Origin: Niallia endozanthoxylica
Lineage (GTDB): Bacteria > Bacillota > Bacilli > Bacillales > Cytobacillaceae
Assembly (NCBI RefSeq): GCF_008710145.1
Contig: NZ_VYKL01000010.1
Location: 62,001 to 126,000 of the forward strand
DNA: 64,000 nucleotides
Reading direction: 5' to 3'
Shown here: piece by piece, positions 33,429 through 42,951 of the stretch
How positions within the stretch are numbered: the first letter of the stretch is position 1
Layout of the letters: every line of letters begins with the position of its first letter
Translations under genes and position numbers: made by a program
Notes under the pieces: model-generated
Told to the model about the DNA's origin: nothing
What the model saw: only the letters and a program-made list of their open reading frames with translations
Databases searched by the model: none

Positions 33429-33468
33429 CTAAGAGGACTTTTCGTCAAAGGATGACTGGTCCTCTTAG
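33429..33468. terminator. Bidirectional terminator
   Basis: CTAAGAGGAC at 33429-33438 pairs with GTCCTCTTAG at 33459-33468. It separates convergent genes. Confidence 0.65.
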
Positions 33469-33485
33469 TCAATAAAATATGGGGA

Positions 33486-34238
33486 TTAATCTATTTGTTT
33501 TTGCTTATTTTGCTTTTTGTCACTTAACAAAGTAAATTCCAACGGTTGGTCAGAACCATTCATCAGCTTATAAACATAGGAAGAAGTCAACTTATAACCA
33601 TCCTCTAGTTTACCTGCTAAATAGTTCGTTCGTTCAAAAATAATTGAGCGGATATGATTTAATTGCCGGGAAATCTTTTCGGTTAATGCTTCCTGTTTAT
33701 CAAGTCGTTTCAGGACGTCTACTTGAAATGCCTCTTGTTTCGCTGCTGTTTCCTTATTACGTGTTATCTGTTCGTTCACCTGTAAGGACAACTGTTGAAT
33801 GGCGGCTTCATTTCGCTTCAGCCGTGAAGCCATTTCCTCGTCTGATGCAAGCATATTATTCATTTGTTCTAGTATGGAGGTTTTGATTTGGTTTTCACTT
33901 TCTATACTGGCTTGGAGAGTGACATTTTTTTCATTTAAGGAATGAAGCGAATGAATCATTTCATTCTCAAAATGTTCATGATGATCATAGCTGCTCTTAA
34001 GATCATGGATTTGTCTTTTCATATTATTACACTGTTTTACTATGGTTTTTTGTAGATTGTTGTAACGAGGTTTTAGCTCTTCAATTGATTTTTTTAGTTC
34101 CTGGTTTGCTTTTTCTTGCTCTTGTATCAATTTGGTGAGGGAATTACATCTGACAATTTCTTGATTCGGTTCTTTCGGTAATACATTATTTTTATAAATA
34201 GTAGGATGTTTATCATCATGGTTTATAAATATTCCCAT
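33486..34238 (-). CDS. Coiled-coil hypothetical protein
   Basis: 250 residues from the ATG at 34238, after GGGGGTGAG. Heptad-type helices dominate from about 35 to 215 (EKANQELKKSIEELKPRYNN and many similar stretches). The short globular end contains YKLTSSYVYKLMNGSDQPLE. There is no membrane segment. It looks like a cytosolic structural or scaffold protein; function not recognised. The frame ends in a basic Lys/Gln tail. Confidence 0.7.
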   Translation of the reverse strand: MGIFINHDDKHPTIYKNNVLPKEPNQEIVRCNSLTKLIQEQEKANQELKKSIEELKPRYNNLQKTIVKQCNNMKRQIHDLKSSYDHHEHFENEMIHSLHSLNEKNVTLQASIESENQIKTSILEQMNNMLASDEEMASRLKRNEAAIQQLSLQVNEQITRNKETAAKQEAFQVDVLKRLDKQEALTEKISRQLNHIRSIIFERTNYLAGKLEDGYKLTSSYVYKLMNGSDQPLEFTLLSDKKQNKQKQID

Positions 34239-34572
34239 TTCTTCTCTCACCCCCTATAACCCTTGTTTTCTCATATTATGTAAAAAAAAACGGATGAGTG
34301 TCACAAGATATTTTGTTAGGGAAGGAAAAAAATAAATAGTGTATGATTTTTCTTAAGGATTTAATAATTAATAAAATATTCACATTTAAATGGAAAACTG
34401 TGATTTTTATCATTAATTTAATATATTTAATCAATTAATATAAATATATCTTTAGATATAGAAGGAAGGTATTTATTTTTATTAATTCATGCAGTAAATA
34501 TTATAGATTATTCTAGTGCGCCTAAAGGCACTATAGACAAAAATGAAAGATTATTAATTGGGGGAAAATAAC
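34239..34572. other. AT-rich region before codY
   Basis: Divergent promoters for the coiled-coil gene and codY must lie here. The DNA is extremely AT-rich between 34340 and 34480. A small hairpin (AGTGCGCCT with AGGCACT, one bulge) lies at about 34513-34532, possibly in the codY leader. No CodY box was found. Confidence 0.4.
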
Positions 34573-35364
34573 ATGAACTTATTATTCAAAACAAGACAAA
34601 TCAATTCTTTATTACAAACAACTTCTGGAAAGACTGTTGATTTTAAGGAAATGTCTAATACATTAAGCGAAATCATAAGAGCAAATACGTTTATTATTAG
34701 TTTAAAAGGAAAGTTGTTAGGATTTTCGATTAATCAAGAAATTGAAAATGAGCGAATAAAACAAATGTTAGAGGATCGCCGTTTTCCAGAGGAGTACACA
34801 GAGAATCTGCTAAAAATCAAAGAAACTGCATCAAACCTTGATATAGATAATGAACATTCTGTATTCCCTGTTGAAAATAAAGATTTATTCAAAAATGGAG
34901 TGACAACGATTGTCCCAATTATTGGCGGAGGAGAGAGAATGGGAACATTGATTATTGGGAAAATTACAACTTTTGAAAATGATGATCTGATCCTTGCAGA
35001 ATATGGTGCAACCGTTGTAGGTATGGAAATGCTGCGCGAACAGGCTGAAGAGCGTGCCATTGAAGCTCGTCGAAAAGCGATTGTACAAATGGCGATTAAT
35101 TCATTATCATACAGTGAGCAGGAAGCGGTCGAACATATTTTTGAAGAGCTTGGGGGGAAAGAAGGGTTATTAGTTGCTTCAAGAGTAGCGGATCGTGTGA
35201 AAATTACTCGTTCCGTTATTGTAAATGCACTTCGTAAGCTCGAAAGCGCCGGTGTGATTGAATCACGTTCTTTAGGAATGAAAGGAACCTATATTAAAGT
35301 CCTTAATGATGAATTCTTAGTTGCACTTGAAAAGTTAAAGAAAAACAAATTCCGTTTAGCATAA
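34573..35364 (+). CDS. codY: CodY global repressor, stand-alone copy
   Basis: 263 residues. The N-terminal GAF domain binds branched-chain amino acids ([27 protein letters not shown]-like and [15 protein letters not shown]). The C-terminal winged helix [20 protein letters not shown] is nearly invariant among CodY proteins, and GTP is the second effector. The N-terminus differs noticeably from B. subtilis CodY ([20 protein letters not shown]). In Bacillus, codY normally follows xerC-hslVU; here it is a monocistronic gene next to a coiled-coil gene and an esterase, so it may be a second paralogue. A terminator follows at 35369. Confidence 0.95.
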   Translation: MNLLFKTRQINSLLQTTSGKTVDFKEMSNTLSEIIRANTFIISLKGKLLGFSINQEIENERIKQMLEDRRFPEEYTENLLKIKETASNLDIDNEHSVFPVENKDLFKNGVTTIVPIIGGGERMGTLIIGKITTFENDDLILAEYGATVVGMEMLREQAEERAIEARRKAIVQMAINSLSYSEQEAVEHIFEELGGKEGLLVASRVADRVKITRSVIVNALRKLESAGVIESRSLGMKGTYIKVLNDEFLVALEKLKKNKFRLA

Positions 35365-35368
35365 TATG

Positions 35369-35402
35369 AAAAGGATCTCCCGAGAATGAGGGAGATCCTT
35401 TT
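35369..35402 (+). terminator. Terminator of codY
   Basis: AAAAGGATCTCCC at 35369-35381 pairs with GGGAGATCCTTTT at 35390-35402; T-run follows. Confidence 0.85.
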
Positions 35403-35485
35403 TGCAATGCTAATAATAGCAGCACTCTATAGGGTATAAGGGTCTTTTGCAAGTGCTGTTTTTAGCAGAAAAAATCTGATAGCCA

Positions 35486-36466
35486 TTAGTTGACGACTGC
35501 TCTTTTAAAGAAATCCCAAATAATGGATGATGCATCAGGGCCAAGCGGATCTGTAAATTTCCCTCCGCTATTTCCTCCAGACCACATATGTTCCATATCG
35601 TGTACCAAATACAGTTCAATAGCCGGTAAATCGTTCGTATCTGTATAGCTGTGCTGAGAATATCGTCTGCCATTATTATTTATTGCATCAATTTTTACGG
35701 AGGTAGGCGCAGCGTTCACATGACCTTTGCCACCTTCAAGAAGAAAGTGTGCTTGATTCCATTGAATGATGATTTGACTTGCATTTTTTGGATGGACTGT
35801 CAAATCATTTGTGCCGTGGAAGACAATAAGAGGGACTTTTCTTTTTATGCCTGTTTCACTATATGCCTTTTGCATTTCAAGGAAGGCATTTGAACCACAT
35901 TTATAGGGATCTCTTACACCATTTCTCATAACCAATTCGGCCGCAATGTTCCATGGGTCCTTCCATAAGTTTGTGTTAGCGGCATCATATGGCAATCCAG
36001 AACATACAGCAATTCCGCTAAAAAGGTCGGGATAGGTGACGCCTAAGATAGTGGCCATTGCTCCGCCTGACGAAAAGCCTGCTGAATAAATTCTAGTCCA
36101 ATCAATGGATAGGCTTTGATTACTAAGTTTTTTTTCAGCATCACGCATCAAGTTAACAATGCTTTTTGGCAGTCCTTCTCCACGATGCTGGTTTTCATCT
36201 AAGAACCAGTTCCAGCACCCGGCAGGATTCGATTTATGAGGATCTAAAAAGAGAGGATTATAGATTCGTTTCATCGTAGGGTAGAGGACGATGAAATGTT
36301 CTTTTTCAGCTAGTTGATTCATTTTAGTTTCTTCAGCGAATTGATCAGGACTCTGTTCACATCCATGAAGCATGACAACCATTGGCAGACTTTCGTTTAT
36401 GGGACCACTTGGAATATAAAGCTTATAAAAGAATCCTTCATGCAAAAAGTCTTTAAAGTTCCCCAT
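35486..36466 (-). CDS. PHA depolymerase-like esterase (alpha/beta hydrolase)
   Basis: 326 residues. LPMVVMLHGCEQSPDQFAEE gives the oxyanion region. The lipase box GFSSGG holds the catalytic Ser near residue 130. A later Asp lies in NDLTVHP and the His in DMEHMWSGG. These are the marks of LpqC/PhaZ-type type-1 catalytic domains. There is no signal peptide and no polymer-binding domain, so the protein appears intracellular: perhaps an esterase, a feruloyl-esterase-like enzyme or an intracellular polyhydroxyalkanoate depolymerase. Single gene, AGGAG upstream. Confidence 0.82.
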   Translation of the reverse strand: MGNFKDFLHEGFFYKLYIPSGPINESLPMVVMLHGCEQSPDQFAEETKMNQLAEKEHFIVLYPTMKRIYNPLFLDPHKSNPAGCWNWFLDENQHRGEGLPKSIVNLMRDAEKKLSNQSLSIDWTRIYSAGFSSGGAMATILGVTYPDLFSGIAVCSGLPYDAANTNLWKDPWNIAAELVMRNGVRDPYKCGSNAFLEMQKAYSETGIKRKVPLIVFHGTNDLTVHPKNASQIIIQWNQAHFLLEGGKGHVNAAPTSVKIDAINNNGRRYSQHSYTDTNDLPAIELYLVHDMEHMWSGGNSGGKFTDPLGPDASSIIWDFFKRAVVN

Positions 36467-36653
36467 ATTTTGCTCTCCTTAAATATCTAACTTTTCTCCA
36501 AAAGCTTTGTATCAAGGAAGTAGGTTTTTTTGCGAAAATGAATCAATTGGTGTCCTTATAATCTATGTAGGAATGCCTATAATTGCCACTGTTTTTTGAA
36601 TGCGATTGCATTTCTTCTATATAGTCATTTTTATTATGGAGGAAAAGAAAAAA

Positions 36654-36706
36654 GTCTTATATGAAAAGCTGCATATATTATATATTGCAGCTAATTCATA
36701 TAAGAC
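36654..36706 (-). terminator. Terminator of the siderophore ATPase gene
   Basis: GTCTTATATGAA (36654-36665) pairs with TTCATATAAGAC (36695-36706), with inner GCTGCA/TGCAGC. It overlaps the 3' end of the gene; T-rich sequence follows leftwards. Confidence 0.75.
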
Positions 36707-37524
36707 AGTTTAGTGGGTTTTTGCTGAGGAGAATAGATAGAGCGGCCTTTTCCGTGCGGAATACACATCGGTGTTCCAAAAATAGGATCACATGAAATAT
36801 TGCATTTCATGTGAAAAACGTCGTGGACCAATTCGCTCGTAATAATGTCCTCTGGCTTTCCTTGGGCATATACTTTTTTATCTTTTATTGCAATGATATG
36901 ATGGGCATATCTGCTGGATAAGTTTAGGTCGTGCAATACCATGACAATCGTATGCTTTTTTTCCTCATTTAATTCGAACAATAAATCTAAAATTTCGATT
37001 TGATGTGTCATGTCTAAATAGGTAGTGGGTTCGTCCAATAAAATAATGTCTGTTTTTTGCGCTAATGTTAATGCAATCCATGCACGCTGCCGTTGTCCAC
37101 CAGATAATGAATCAACAGTCCGATCCTTTAGGTTAAGAATATTGGTTGATTTTAATGCTTGGATAACAGCTTCTTCATCGGCCTTAGACCAGGGCTTGAC
37201 GAGGCCTCGGTAGGGGTGTCTTCCTTGTTTAACTAGTTCATAAACAGTTAATCCTTCCGGTGTAGTTGGACTTTGTGGCAAAATAGCAAGTTTTTGAGCG
37301 ACTTCCTTTGTCTTCATTTTGGCTATTTCTTGGCCATCTAATAAGATGCTGCCGCTTAACGGTTTTAACAAACGAGCCAGTGAGCGCAATAAAGTGGATT
37401 TTCCACAGCCGTTTCCGCCAATGAAAACAGTGATTTCACCTTTAGGAATTTTTATATCTAATTCATCAATGATAATGGTTTCCCCATAACCAAGTGTTAA
37501 GTCCTTTGCTGATAGTGATTGCAT
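36691..37524 (-). CDS. Iron-siderophore ABC transporter ATP-binding protein
   Basis: 277 residues, FecE/FhuC/YusV type. Walker A GGNGCGKSTLL, signature SLSGGQRQRAWIAL, Walker B IILLDEPTTYLD, H-loop VLHDLN. The C-terminal extension CNISCDPIFGTPMCIP is usual in siderophore ATPases. Its promoter region carries a near-consensus Fur box, apart from the binding-protein gene upstream. It energises the two permeases encoded at 38816-40851. Confidence 0.93.
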   Translation of the reverse strand: MQSLSAKDLTLGYGETIIIDELDIKIPKGEITVFIGGNGCGKSTLLRSLARLLKPLSGSILLDGQEIAKMKTKEVAQKLAILPQSPTTPEGLTVYELVKQGRHPYRGLVKPWSKADEEAVIQALKSTNILNLKDRTVDSLSGGQRQRAWIALTLAQKTDIILLDEPTTYLDMTHQIEILDLLFELNEEKKHTIVMVLHDLNLSSRYAHHIIAIKDKKVYAQGKPEDIITSELVHDVFHMKCNISCDPIFGTPMCIPHGKGRSIYSPQQKPTKLSYMN

Positions 37525-37630
37525 TGGAATCTCTCCTCTACGACATGCATAAAAACAACTTATACATATTTACTATTACTATTCCCAATGTATTTACTAA
37601 TATTGTATTTCCTTTTAATCTAATAGTCAA

Positions 37631-37645
37631 TGATAATCATTTTCA
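37631..37645 (-). promoter_or_regulatory. Fur box before the ATPase gene
   Basis: TGATAATCATTTTCA differs from the TGATAATNATTATCA Fur core at one position. It lies 107 bases upstream of the ATPase start, within the gap after the binding-protein gene. Confidence 0.75.
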
Positions 37646-37668
37646 CTATTTAAATGGATAGATTAATG

Positions 37669-37738
37669 CTTTAGTGCGATGGGGGACTGTCCCCCATCGC
37701 ACTAAAGTAAAGCTGCTTCAACGTAGTGAAGCAGCTTT
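37669..37738. terminator. Two tandem hairpins after the binding-protein gene
   Basis: An 18-base perfect stem at 37669-37686/37690-37707 (core GATGGGGGA-CTG-TCCCCCATC) is followed by AAAGCTGCTTCA (37709-37720) with TGAAGCAGCTTT (37727-37738). Together they can end leftward transcription of the lipoprotein gene, or act as a stabilising boundary. Confidence 0.65.
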
Positions 37739-37745
37739 TTGCCGA

Positions 37746-38717
37746 TTATTTTATGAGTGTTTTTACGATATCATCGATTGTTTTTTCGGATGCAAGCAGT
37801 CCTTTGTTTGTCCAGTTACTTGCGTCGTTTAAAATATGGACATTGCCATTTTGGGCTGCTGGAGTACTTTGCCATACGGCACTGTTTTCAAGTGTTTCGA
37901 TTCCTTGCTCTCCTTCAAGGGCTAATAAGAATACATGATCTGCATCAAGTTCGGATAACTTTTCGACAGAGATGGGATTCCATTGGGCATTTTGGGCATC
38001 TCCCAGTTCTTTCACAAGTGCAGGCTGATTTAATCCCAGCTCGTTGTATACAACATCGGCACTGTGACGGTTATGTTCAAATAAGAAAAATTGGTTGCCG
38101 ACTGCCCAAATGGCAGCGACCGTTTGATCTCCAATCGCTTCTTTTAGTTGATCTTTCGCTTCGGTTACCTTTGTTTCATAATCGCTTAATGCCTTCTTGG
38201 CGGCTTCTTCTTTACCTAGTATTTTTCCAAACGTTTCGATTTGTTTATGCCAATCTGTTTGCGTTTCTTCTGTCATGACGTAGGTTGTAGCAATTTTATT
38301 ATACTCTTCATACTTTCCTTCATAACCGTCCATATTGTTTTCTAAAATAATAAGATCTGGCTCATGGCTCAGTACTTGTTCTAAAGGCAGATTCCATTCA
38401 ATGCTTGGTACATCCTTTAAGTCTTTTTCCAAATATTCCTGAACGGTTTCACCAATTGCCCACTTCGCAACAGGAGTAACTCCTAAAGCTAATAAAGCGT
38501 CTTCATGGAAAGGAGCCATCACTCTTTTTATATCCGCAGGAATCGTTACTTCTCCCATTGCAGAATCCAAAGTTACTTCCGCTGTTTCCGTTGATTCCTT
38601 ATTCTCATTCTTCGTCTCAGTTGTTGAATCATCATTATTACCGCATGCGGTTATGATAAGTAATAATCCGATAACTATACTGAAAAAAAGGAAACGAAAA
38701 TTTTTAGTAGATTTCAT
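37746..38717 (-). CDS. Iron-siderophore substrate-binding lipoprotein
   Basis: 323 residues. The signal peptide ends in the lipobox IITACGNN (Cys near residue 25), then an acidic low-complexity linker. It has the two-lobe fold of class III binding proteins (PeripBP/FepB-like: VTLDSAMGEVTIPADIKRV, then LALGVTPVAKWA and EPDLIILENN). It captures an Fe3+-siderophore outside the membrane and hands it to the FecCD permeases. It is divergent from the permeases; the shared 98-base region contains TGATAATC, half of a Fur site. Confidence 0.93.
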   Translation of the reverse strand: MKSTKNFRFLFFSIVIGLLLIITACGNNDDSTTETKNENKESTETAEVTLDSAMGEVTIPADIKRVMAPFHEDALLALGVTPVAKWAIGETVQEYLEKDLKDVPSIEWNLPLEQVLSHEPDLIILENNMDGYEGKYEEYNKIATTYVMTEETQTDWHKQIETFGKILGKEEAAKKALSDYETKVTEAKDQLKEAIGDQTVAAIWAVGNQFFLFEHNRHSADVVYNELGLNQPALVKELGDAQNAQWNPISVEKLSELDADHVFLLALEGEQGIETLENSAVWQSTPAAQNGNVHILNDASNWTNKGLLASEKTIDDIVKTLIK

Positions 38718-38815
38718 ATGTATTTCTCCTTTATGTTATAATTTTATGGTTTATGATAATCAAATTCCCATATCAAGTCAATTTGCTCTTACTCAAACAA
38801 CAACAGGAGAGAACC

Positions 38816-39829
38816 ATGCTATCATTTATGAATCATTCAAGTCCGTTAAAAATTATTTTTAATGTTGCTGCTATGATTTTATTACTGCTGTTTATCGGCG
38901 TATCTGTATCATATGGAACAACAGAGATTGATCTTGCCACTGTCTGGCAAGCCATTTTTTATTTTAATTCTGATTTAACCTCGCATCAAGTAATTCAAGA
39001 ACTGCGTTTGCCCCGTGCTTTTTCAGCTGCGCTCGTAGGTGCTTTTCTAGCGGTATCTGGAGCCATCATGCAAGGGATGACCAGAAATCCGTTGGCATCT
39101 CCCTCGATTATGGGGGTAACGGATGGAGCTGCATTTGCCCTTGTCATGACGCTGGCGTTTTTCCCTCGTTTACCTGGGGCAGGGTTAACAGTTTCTTCTT
39201 TTATTGGAGCAGGCCTTGCCGTTGCTCTTATCTTTATGATTGGCTCGTTTTCAAAGGGCGGTTTAACGCCCGTAAAGTTGGCCCTAGCAGGGGTAGCTAT
39301 CGGAACGATGCTGCGCTCTATCACGTCAGTAACAGCCTTTCATTTTAATTTAGAAAAAGAATTGGGATTTTGGATTGCAGGAGGGCTCGATGGTTCTAAC
39401 TGGACACAGGTCAAACTTCTTTTGATTTCAGGGATTATAGGCCTCTTAGTAGCTGTCTTCATTTCTAAATCTATTACTGTCCTTAGTCTGGGTGAGGACA
39501 TGGCAATTGGTTTAGGCCAAAACAACCTGATTATAAAGGCTTTAGGAATTATTTCTATTTTAATCATGACAGGTGCTGCGGTTTCCGTTGCCGGTGCTGT
39601 TGGTTTTGTTGGACTGATAGTGCCTCATATCACTCGCTTTATAATGGGGACAGATTATCGATGGATCATCCCTTCATCAGCCATATTCGGTGCACTTTTG
39701 CTTGTCATAGCTGATATTGTTTCAAGACTGATTAATGCTCCTTTTGAAACACCTGTGGGAGCCATCACATCTCTGATTGGAGTTCCTTTCTTCCTTTACT
39801 TAGCACGTGGCAGCGGGGGTGGAAAATAA
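38816..39829 (+). CDS. FecCD-family iron-siderophore permease 1
   Basis: 337 residues from the ATG at 38816 (AGGAGA upstream). About ten helices. RLPRAFSAALVGAFLAVSGA and the cytoplasmic coupling loop with GLIVPHITRFIMG are typical of BtuC/FecCD permeases. It overlaps the next permease by one base (ATGC at 39829 after TAA), so they form one translational unit. Confidence 0.92.
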   Translation: MLSFMNHSSPLKIIFNVAAMILLLLFIGVSVSYGTTEIDLATVWQAIFYFNSDLTSHQVIQELRLPRAFSAALVGAFLAVSGAIMQGMTRNPLASPSIMGVTDGAAFALVMTLAFFPRLPGAGLTVSSFIGAGLAVALIFMIGSFSKGGLTPVKLALAGVAIGTMLRSITSVTAFHFNLEKELGFWIAGGLDGSNWTQVKLLLISGIIGLLVAVFISKSITVLSLGEDMAIGLGQNNLIIKALGIISILIMTGAAVSVAGAVGFVGLIVPHITRFIMGTDYRWIIPSSAIFGALLLVIADIVSRLINAPFETPVGAITSLIGVPFFLYLARGSGGGK

Positions 39830-40851
39830 TGCAGACAGCTGAAGTGAAGAAAAAGAAAAAATTTATATCAATCCTTGCGCTGCTATTTCTGTTAATTATC
39901 ATTATGTTTTTCGTTAGTTTAAGTGCAGGAGTCATTAAAATCGCACCAGGCGATGTTATACGAACACTTCTACAGAATGGAACAGCTAAGCAGGAACTAA
40001 TCCTATTTGAGTTTCGTTTACCGGGAATTGTATTAGCGTTGTTAATTGGAGCAGGACTTGCTGTATCAGGAGTTATCCTCCAAGCTATCACGCAAAATGA
40101 ACTTGCAGATCCCGGCATACTGGGAATCAATACGGGAGCAGGACTTGCGGTTGTCTTATTTATCTACTTTTTTCAAGGAGATTTTATTTCGGCAAGTAAA
40201 TGGTCTATTTTTATGATGCCGTTTGCAGCTTTGCTTGGGGCCATTGGTGCTGCTTTCCTTATTTACCTATTAGCATGGAAAAATGGTGTGAATCCTATTC
40301 GGCTTGTTCTAGTTGGGATTGGAGTGAATGCAGGTTTTGGTGCATTCTTGACTATTTTTCAGTTAAAAATGGATCCTCAGGATTTCAGACAGGCCTCTGT
40401 TTGGCTCACCGGTGACATCTGGAATGCCAATTGGACCTTTGTAGGGGCTTTATTACCATGGATTCTGATTTTAATTCCCATTGCCTTATCAAAAGCCCAT
40501 GGATTGAATGTATTACATTTAGGTGATGATCTTGCAAAGGGGCTAGGTACAAGTGTTGAGAGAGAAAGGCAGATGCTCCTGCTTATTGCCGTAGCATTAG
40601 CTGGAGCATCTGTAGCAGCAGGAGGAGGAATAGCCTTCTTAGGGTTGGTTGTCCCACATATTGCTAGAAAATTAATGGGGCCCCTGCATCAATATATTAT
40701 CCCTCTATCTACACTTATAGGAGCGTTATTATTGATGGTATCTGATACGATTGGAAAAAATTTGCTGGCACCAACCCAAATACCTGTTGGGATTGTTGTA
40801 TCGATATTAAGTGCTCCCTATTTTATCTATTTACTGATAAAGGCAAAGTAA
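39829..40851 (+). CDS. FecCD-family iron-siderophore permease 2
   Basis: 340 residues, ten helices; FRLPGIVLALLIGAGLAVSG and FLGLVVPHIARKLMG are the family motifs. It forms a heterodimer with the preceding permease. A lysine-rich N-terminus (TAEVKKKKKFI) precedes helix 1. It is followed 28 bases later by the M14 gene in the same unit. Confidence 0.92.
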   Translation: MQTAEVKKKKKFISILALLFLLIIIMFFVSLSAGVIKIAPGDVIRTLLQNGTAKQELILFEFRLPGIVLALLIGAGLAVSGVILQAITQNELADPGILGINTGAGLAVVLFIYFFQGDFISASKWSIFMMPFAALLGAIGAAFLIYLLAWKNGVNPIRLVLVGIGVNAGFGAFLTIFQLKMDPQDFRQASVWLTGDIWNANWTFVGALLPWILILIPIALSKAHGLNVLHLGDDLAKGLGTSVERERQMLLLIAVALAGASVAAGGGIAFLGLVVPHIARKLMGPLHQYIIPLSTLIGALLLMVSDTIGKNLLAPTQIPVGIVVSILSAPYFIYLLIKAK

Positions 40852-40879
40852 CAAATTCGATGCTGAAAGGATATTTTTC

Positions 40880-42259
40880 ATGAATATACAAGAGGTTGTA
40901 AGCAATGTTCCAGATTATAAGGTTTTTCTGACCGTTGATGAATTGGATAAGAGTACATGGGAACTCGCTAAGGAATTTCCTGATATTGTGACTGTTTTTG
41001 AAGCAGGAACATCAAGAAAGGGACATTCTATATTATGTATAAAAATAGGGGACGGGCCCAAAAATGCACTTTGCTTTGCTTGTCCGCATCCGAATGAACC
41101 AATCGGTGCAATGACAATGGAATACTTTTCTCGAGCTTTAGCAGAGAATAATCAGCTGCGCGAGAAGTTAGGCTTTACGTGGTACATCATTAAGTGCATT
41201 GACCCTGACGGAGTTCGTTTGAATGAAAAATGGTTTAAGGGTCCATTCAATTTATATAACTATACGAGAAATTACTTTCGGCCAATCGGTTATGAACAGG
41301 TGGAATGGACCTTTCCAATTGATTATAAGGAACTGCATTTCCATAACCCGCTTCCTGAAACTCAGGCGTTAATGAAGATCATTGATGAGACTAAACCAGA
41401 GTTTATGTATTCTTTACATAATGCAGGTTTTGGGGGAGCTTATTGGTATGTATCACATGACTTGCAAGTATTATATGAAGGTTTGCGTCATTCAGCCTTG
41501 AAACAGGATATTCCATTAAGTTTAGGTGAGCCGGAGGAGCCTTTCATCACCAAATGGTCTCCAGCTGTATTTAAAAGTATGAGCATTAAGGATGCCTATG
41601 ATTTTACTGAAAAATACACTGGAGCTGCACCGGACATAAAAAATGGTACCTCAAGTTCAGACTATGCGCTGGAGAAAGCAGATTGTGTCACCCTTCTTAC
41701 TGAGCTTCCTTATTTCTATGATTCCAGGATACAGGACATGACAGAAGGTGACATCACAAGGAGAGAAGCGGTTCTCCAGAATGTTGAAATAAGCAAAGCT
41801 CATTTTATCCTATTAGAAAATATGCTTTCTGAAATACGTCCTTATATTTCAGAAAGCAATCCATTCGTGAAGCTGGTTGATGAGGTCATTAAGTTTGTCT
41901 TAGAGGGAAGTGAAGCCAAGATTAAATGGGCAAACAGTGAGCCTGAGTTCGATAGACCTGCGAAGATATCGGAAATCTTTGATAACCTGCAAACAGCTAA
42001 GTTCTACAATGGCTTGTACATGGGTTTATCCGTTCGTACCATCGAATATGAACTTGAACGACTTCAACAAGATGAATCAGTTAACAGAGACGACTTAACA
42101 AAAGTCAAAAAGAAACTTGAAAAAGGAGAGAAAAGATTAAAAGAATACTGTGAAAGGCTGGAGTACGAACTGAACTATTCCGTTATTTCTATTCAAAAGC
42201 TAGTAAAAATTCAAGTAGAAAGCGGTCTAATCGTAGCTGGACACATCAGCAAGCAGTAA
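40880..42259 (+). CDS. M14-family zinc carboxypeptidase-like protein
   Basis: 459 residues. The first zinc-ligand motif is HPNEPIG (HxxE) near residue 72. The catalytic domain includes IDPDGVRLNEKWF and MYSLHNAGFGGAYW, whose His is the third ligand. LLTELPYFYD is the expected position of the catalytic Glu. No signal peptide. The last 120 residues form a charged helical extension. It is cotranscribed with iron-siderophore permeases, so an intracellular role on a peptide-type siderophore, its precursor or another peptide is plausible. M14 proteins can also be deacylases, so the reaction is open. Confidence 0.82.
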   Translation: MNIQEVVSNVPDYKVFLTVDELDKSTWELAKEFPDIVTVFEAGTSRKGHSILCIKIGDGPKNALCFACPHPNEPIGAMTMEYFSRALAENNQLREKLGFTWYIIKCIDPDGVRLNEKWFKGPFNLYNYTRNYFRPIGYEQVEWTFPIDYKELHFHNPLPETQALMKIIDETKPEFMYSLHNAGFGGAYWYVSHDLQVLYEGLRHSALKQDIPLSLGEPEEPFITKWSPAVFKSMSIKDAYDFTEKYTGAAPDIKNGTSSSDYALEKADCVTLLTELPYFYDSRIQDMTEGDITRREAVLQNVEISKAHFILLENMLSEIRPYISESNPFVKLVDEVIKFVLEGSEAKIKWANSEPEFDRPAKISEIFDNLQTAKFYNGLYMGLSVRTIEYELERLQQDESVNRDDLTKVKKKLEKGEKRLKEYCERLEYELNYSVISIQKLVKIQVESGLIVAGHISKQ

Positions 42260-42280
42260 AGCAAAGGGAGTGTAAGAATA

Positions 42281-42919
42281 TTGGAACCTTCAGTTTCCTA
42301 TCAGGGTAAAATTGAAACAGAGGAAGAATTACGATCCATTATTGGTTATCCAAGCGAACTTGTCAAAAGAAAGGTGATTACACATATAGATAGTCACTGT
42401 AAGGATTTTATTTCTCGTTCACCCTTTTTAGTTATTTCTACCTCAGATGATTCAGGTTATTGTGATGTTTCTCCTCGAGGTGATAGGCCAGGGTTTGTTT
42501 TAATTCTTGATGAAAGTCATATAGTAATCCCGGAACGTCCTGGAAATAAAAGGAGCGATACCCTTCGTAATATTTTATCCAATCCCAATGCCGGTCTTTT
42601 ATTTTTAATACCAGGTCTAGGCGAAACATTAAGGGTAAATGGGAAAGCAACATTGGTGAAGGATGATTCATTACTTGAGCGTATGGCTGCTAATGGCAAG
42701 AAGCCGCTGCTTGGCATTCTTGTGGAAGTGGAGGAATGTTTCATTCACTGTGCAAAAGCCATGATTAGGTCTGGGCTGTGGAGACCTGAATCATGGAGCG
42801 ACAAGGATTCACTGCCAAATGCATCAAAAATTCTGGCTGATCATGTAAAACTCCCAGGTATGACTGAAGAAACCATCAAAAGTAGTCTTAAAGAGGACTA
42901 TAAGACGGAACTGTATTAA
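42281..42919 (+). CDS. PPOX-family FMN-binding protein (MSMEG_1061/DR2398 type)
   Basis: 212 residues from a TTG behind AAAGGGAG. The split-barrel flavin fold shows FLVISTSDDSGYCDVSPRGD, VIPERPGNKRSDTLRNIL and LLFLIPGLGETLRVNG, the pattern of the pyridoxamine-5'-phosphate-oxidase-like DR2398 subfamily. It probably binds FMN and may reduce a small molecule. As last gene of the siderophore operon it could supply electrons to release iron from a ferric siderophore; this is inference. Confidence 0.82.
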   Translation: MEPSVSYQGKIETEEELRSIIGYPSELVKRKVITHIDSHCKDFISRSPFLVISTSDDSGYCDVSPRGDRPGFVLILDESHIVIPERPGNKRSDTLRNILSNPNAGLLFLIPGLGETLRVNGKATLVKDDSLLERMAANGKKPLLGILVEVEECFIHCAKAMIRSGLWRPESWSDKDSLPNASKILADHVKLPGMTEETIKSSLKEDYKTELY

Positions 42920-42951
42920 TTGAATAAGAACTATATTATGAAACCAAAATG

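Noticed and set aside
37757-38278. 173-codon plus-strand frame opposite the siderophore-binding lipoprotein
   Set aside because: Antisense to a clear lipoprotein gene, biased composition (Arg, His, Cys), no start signals.
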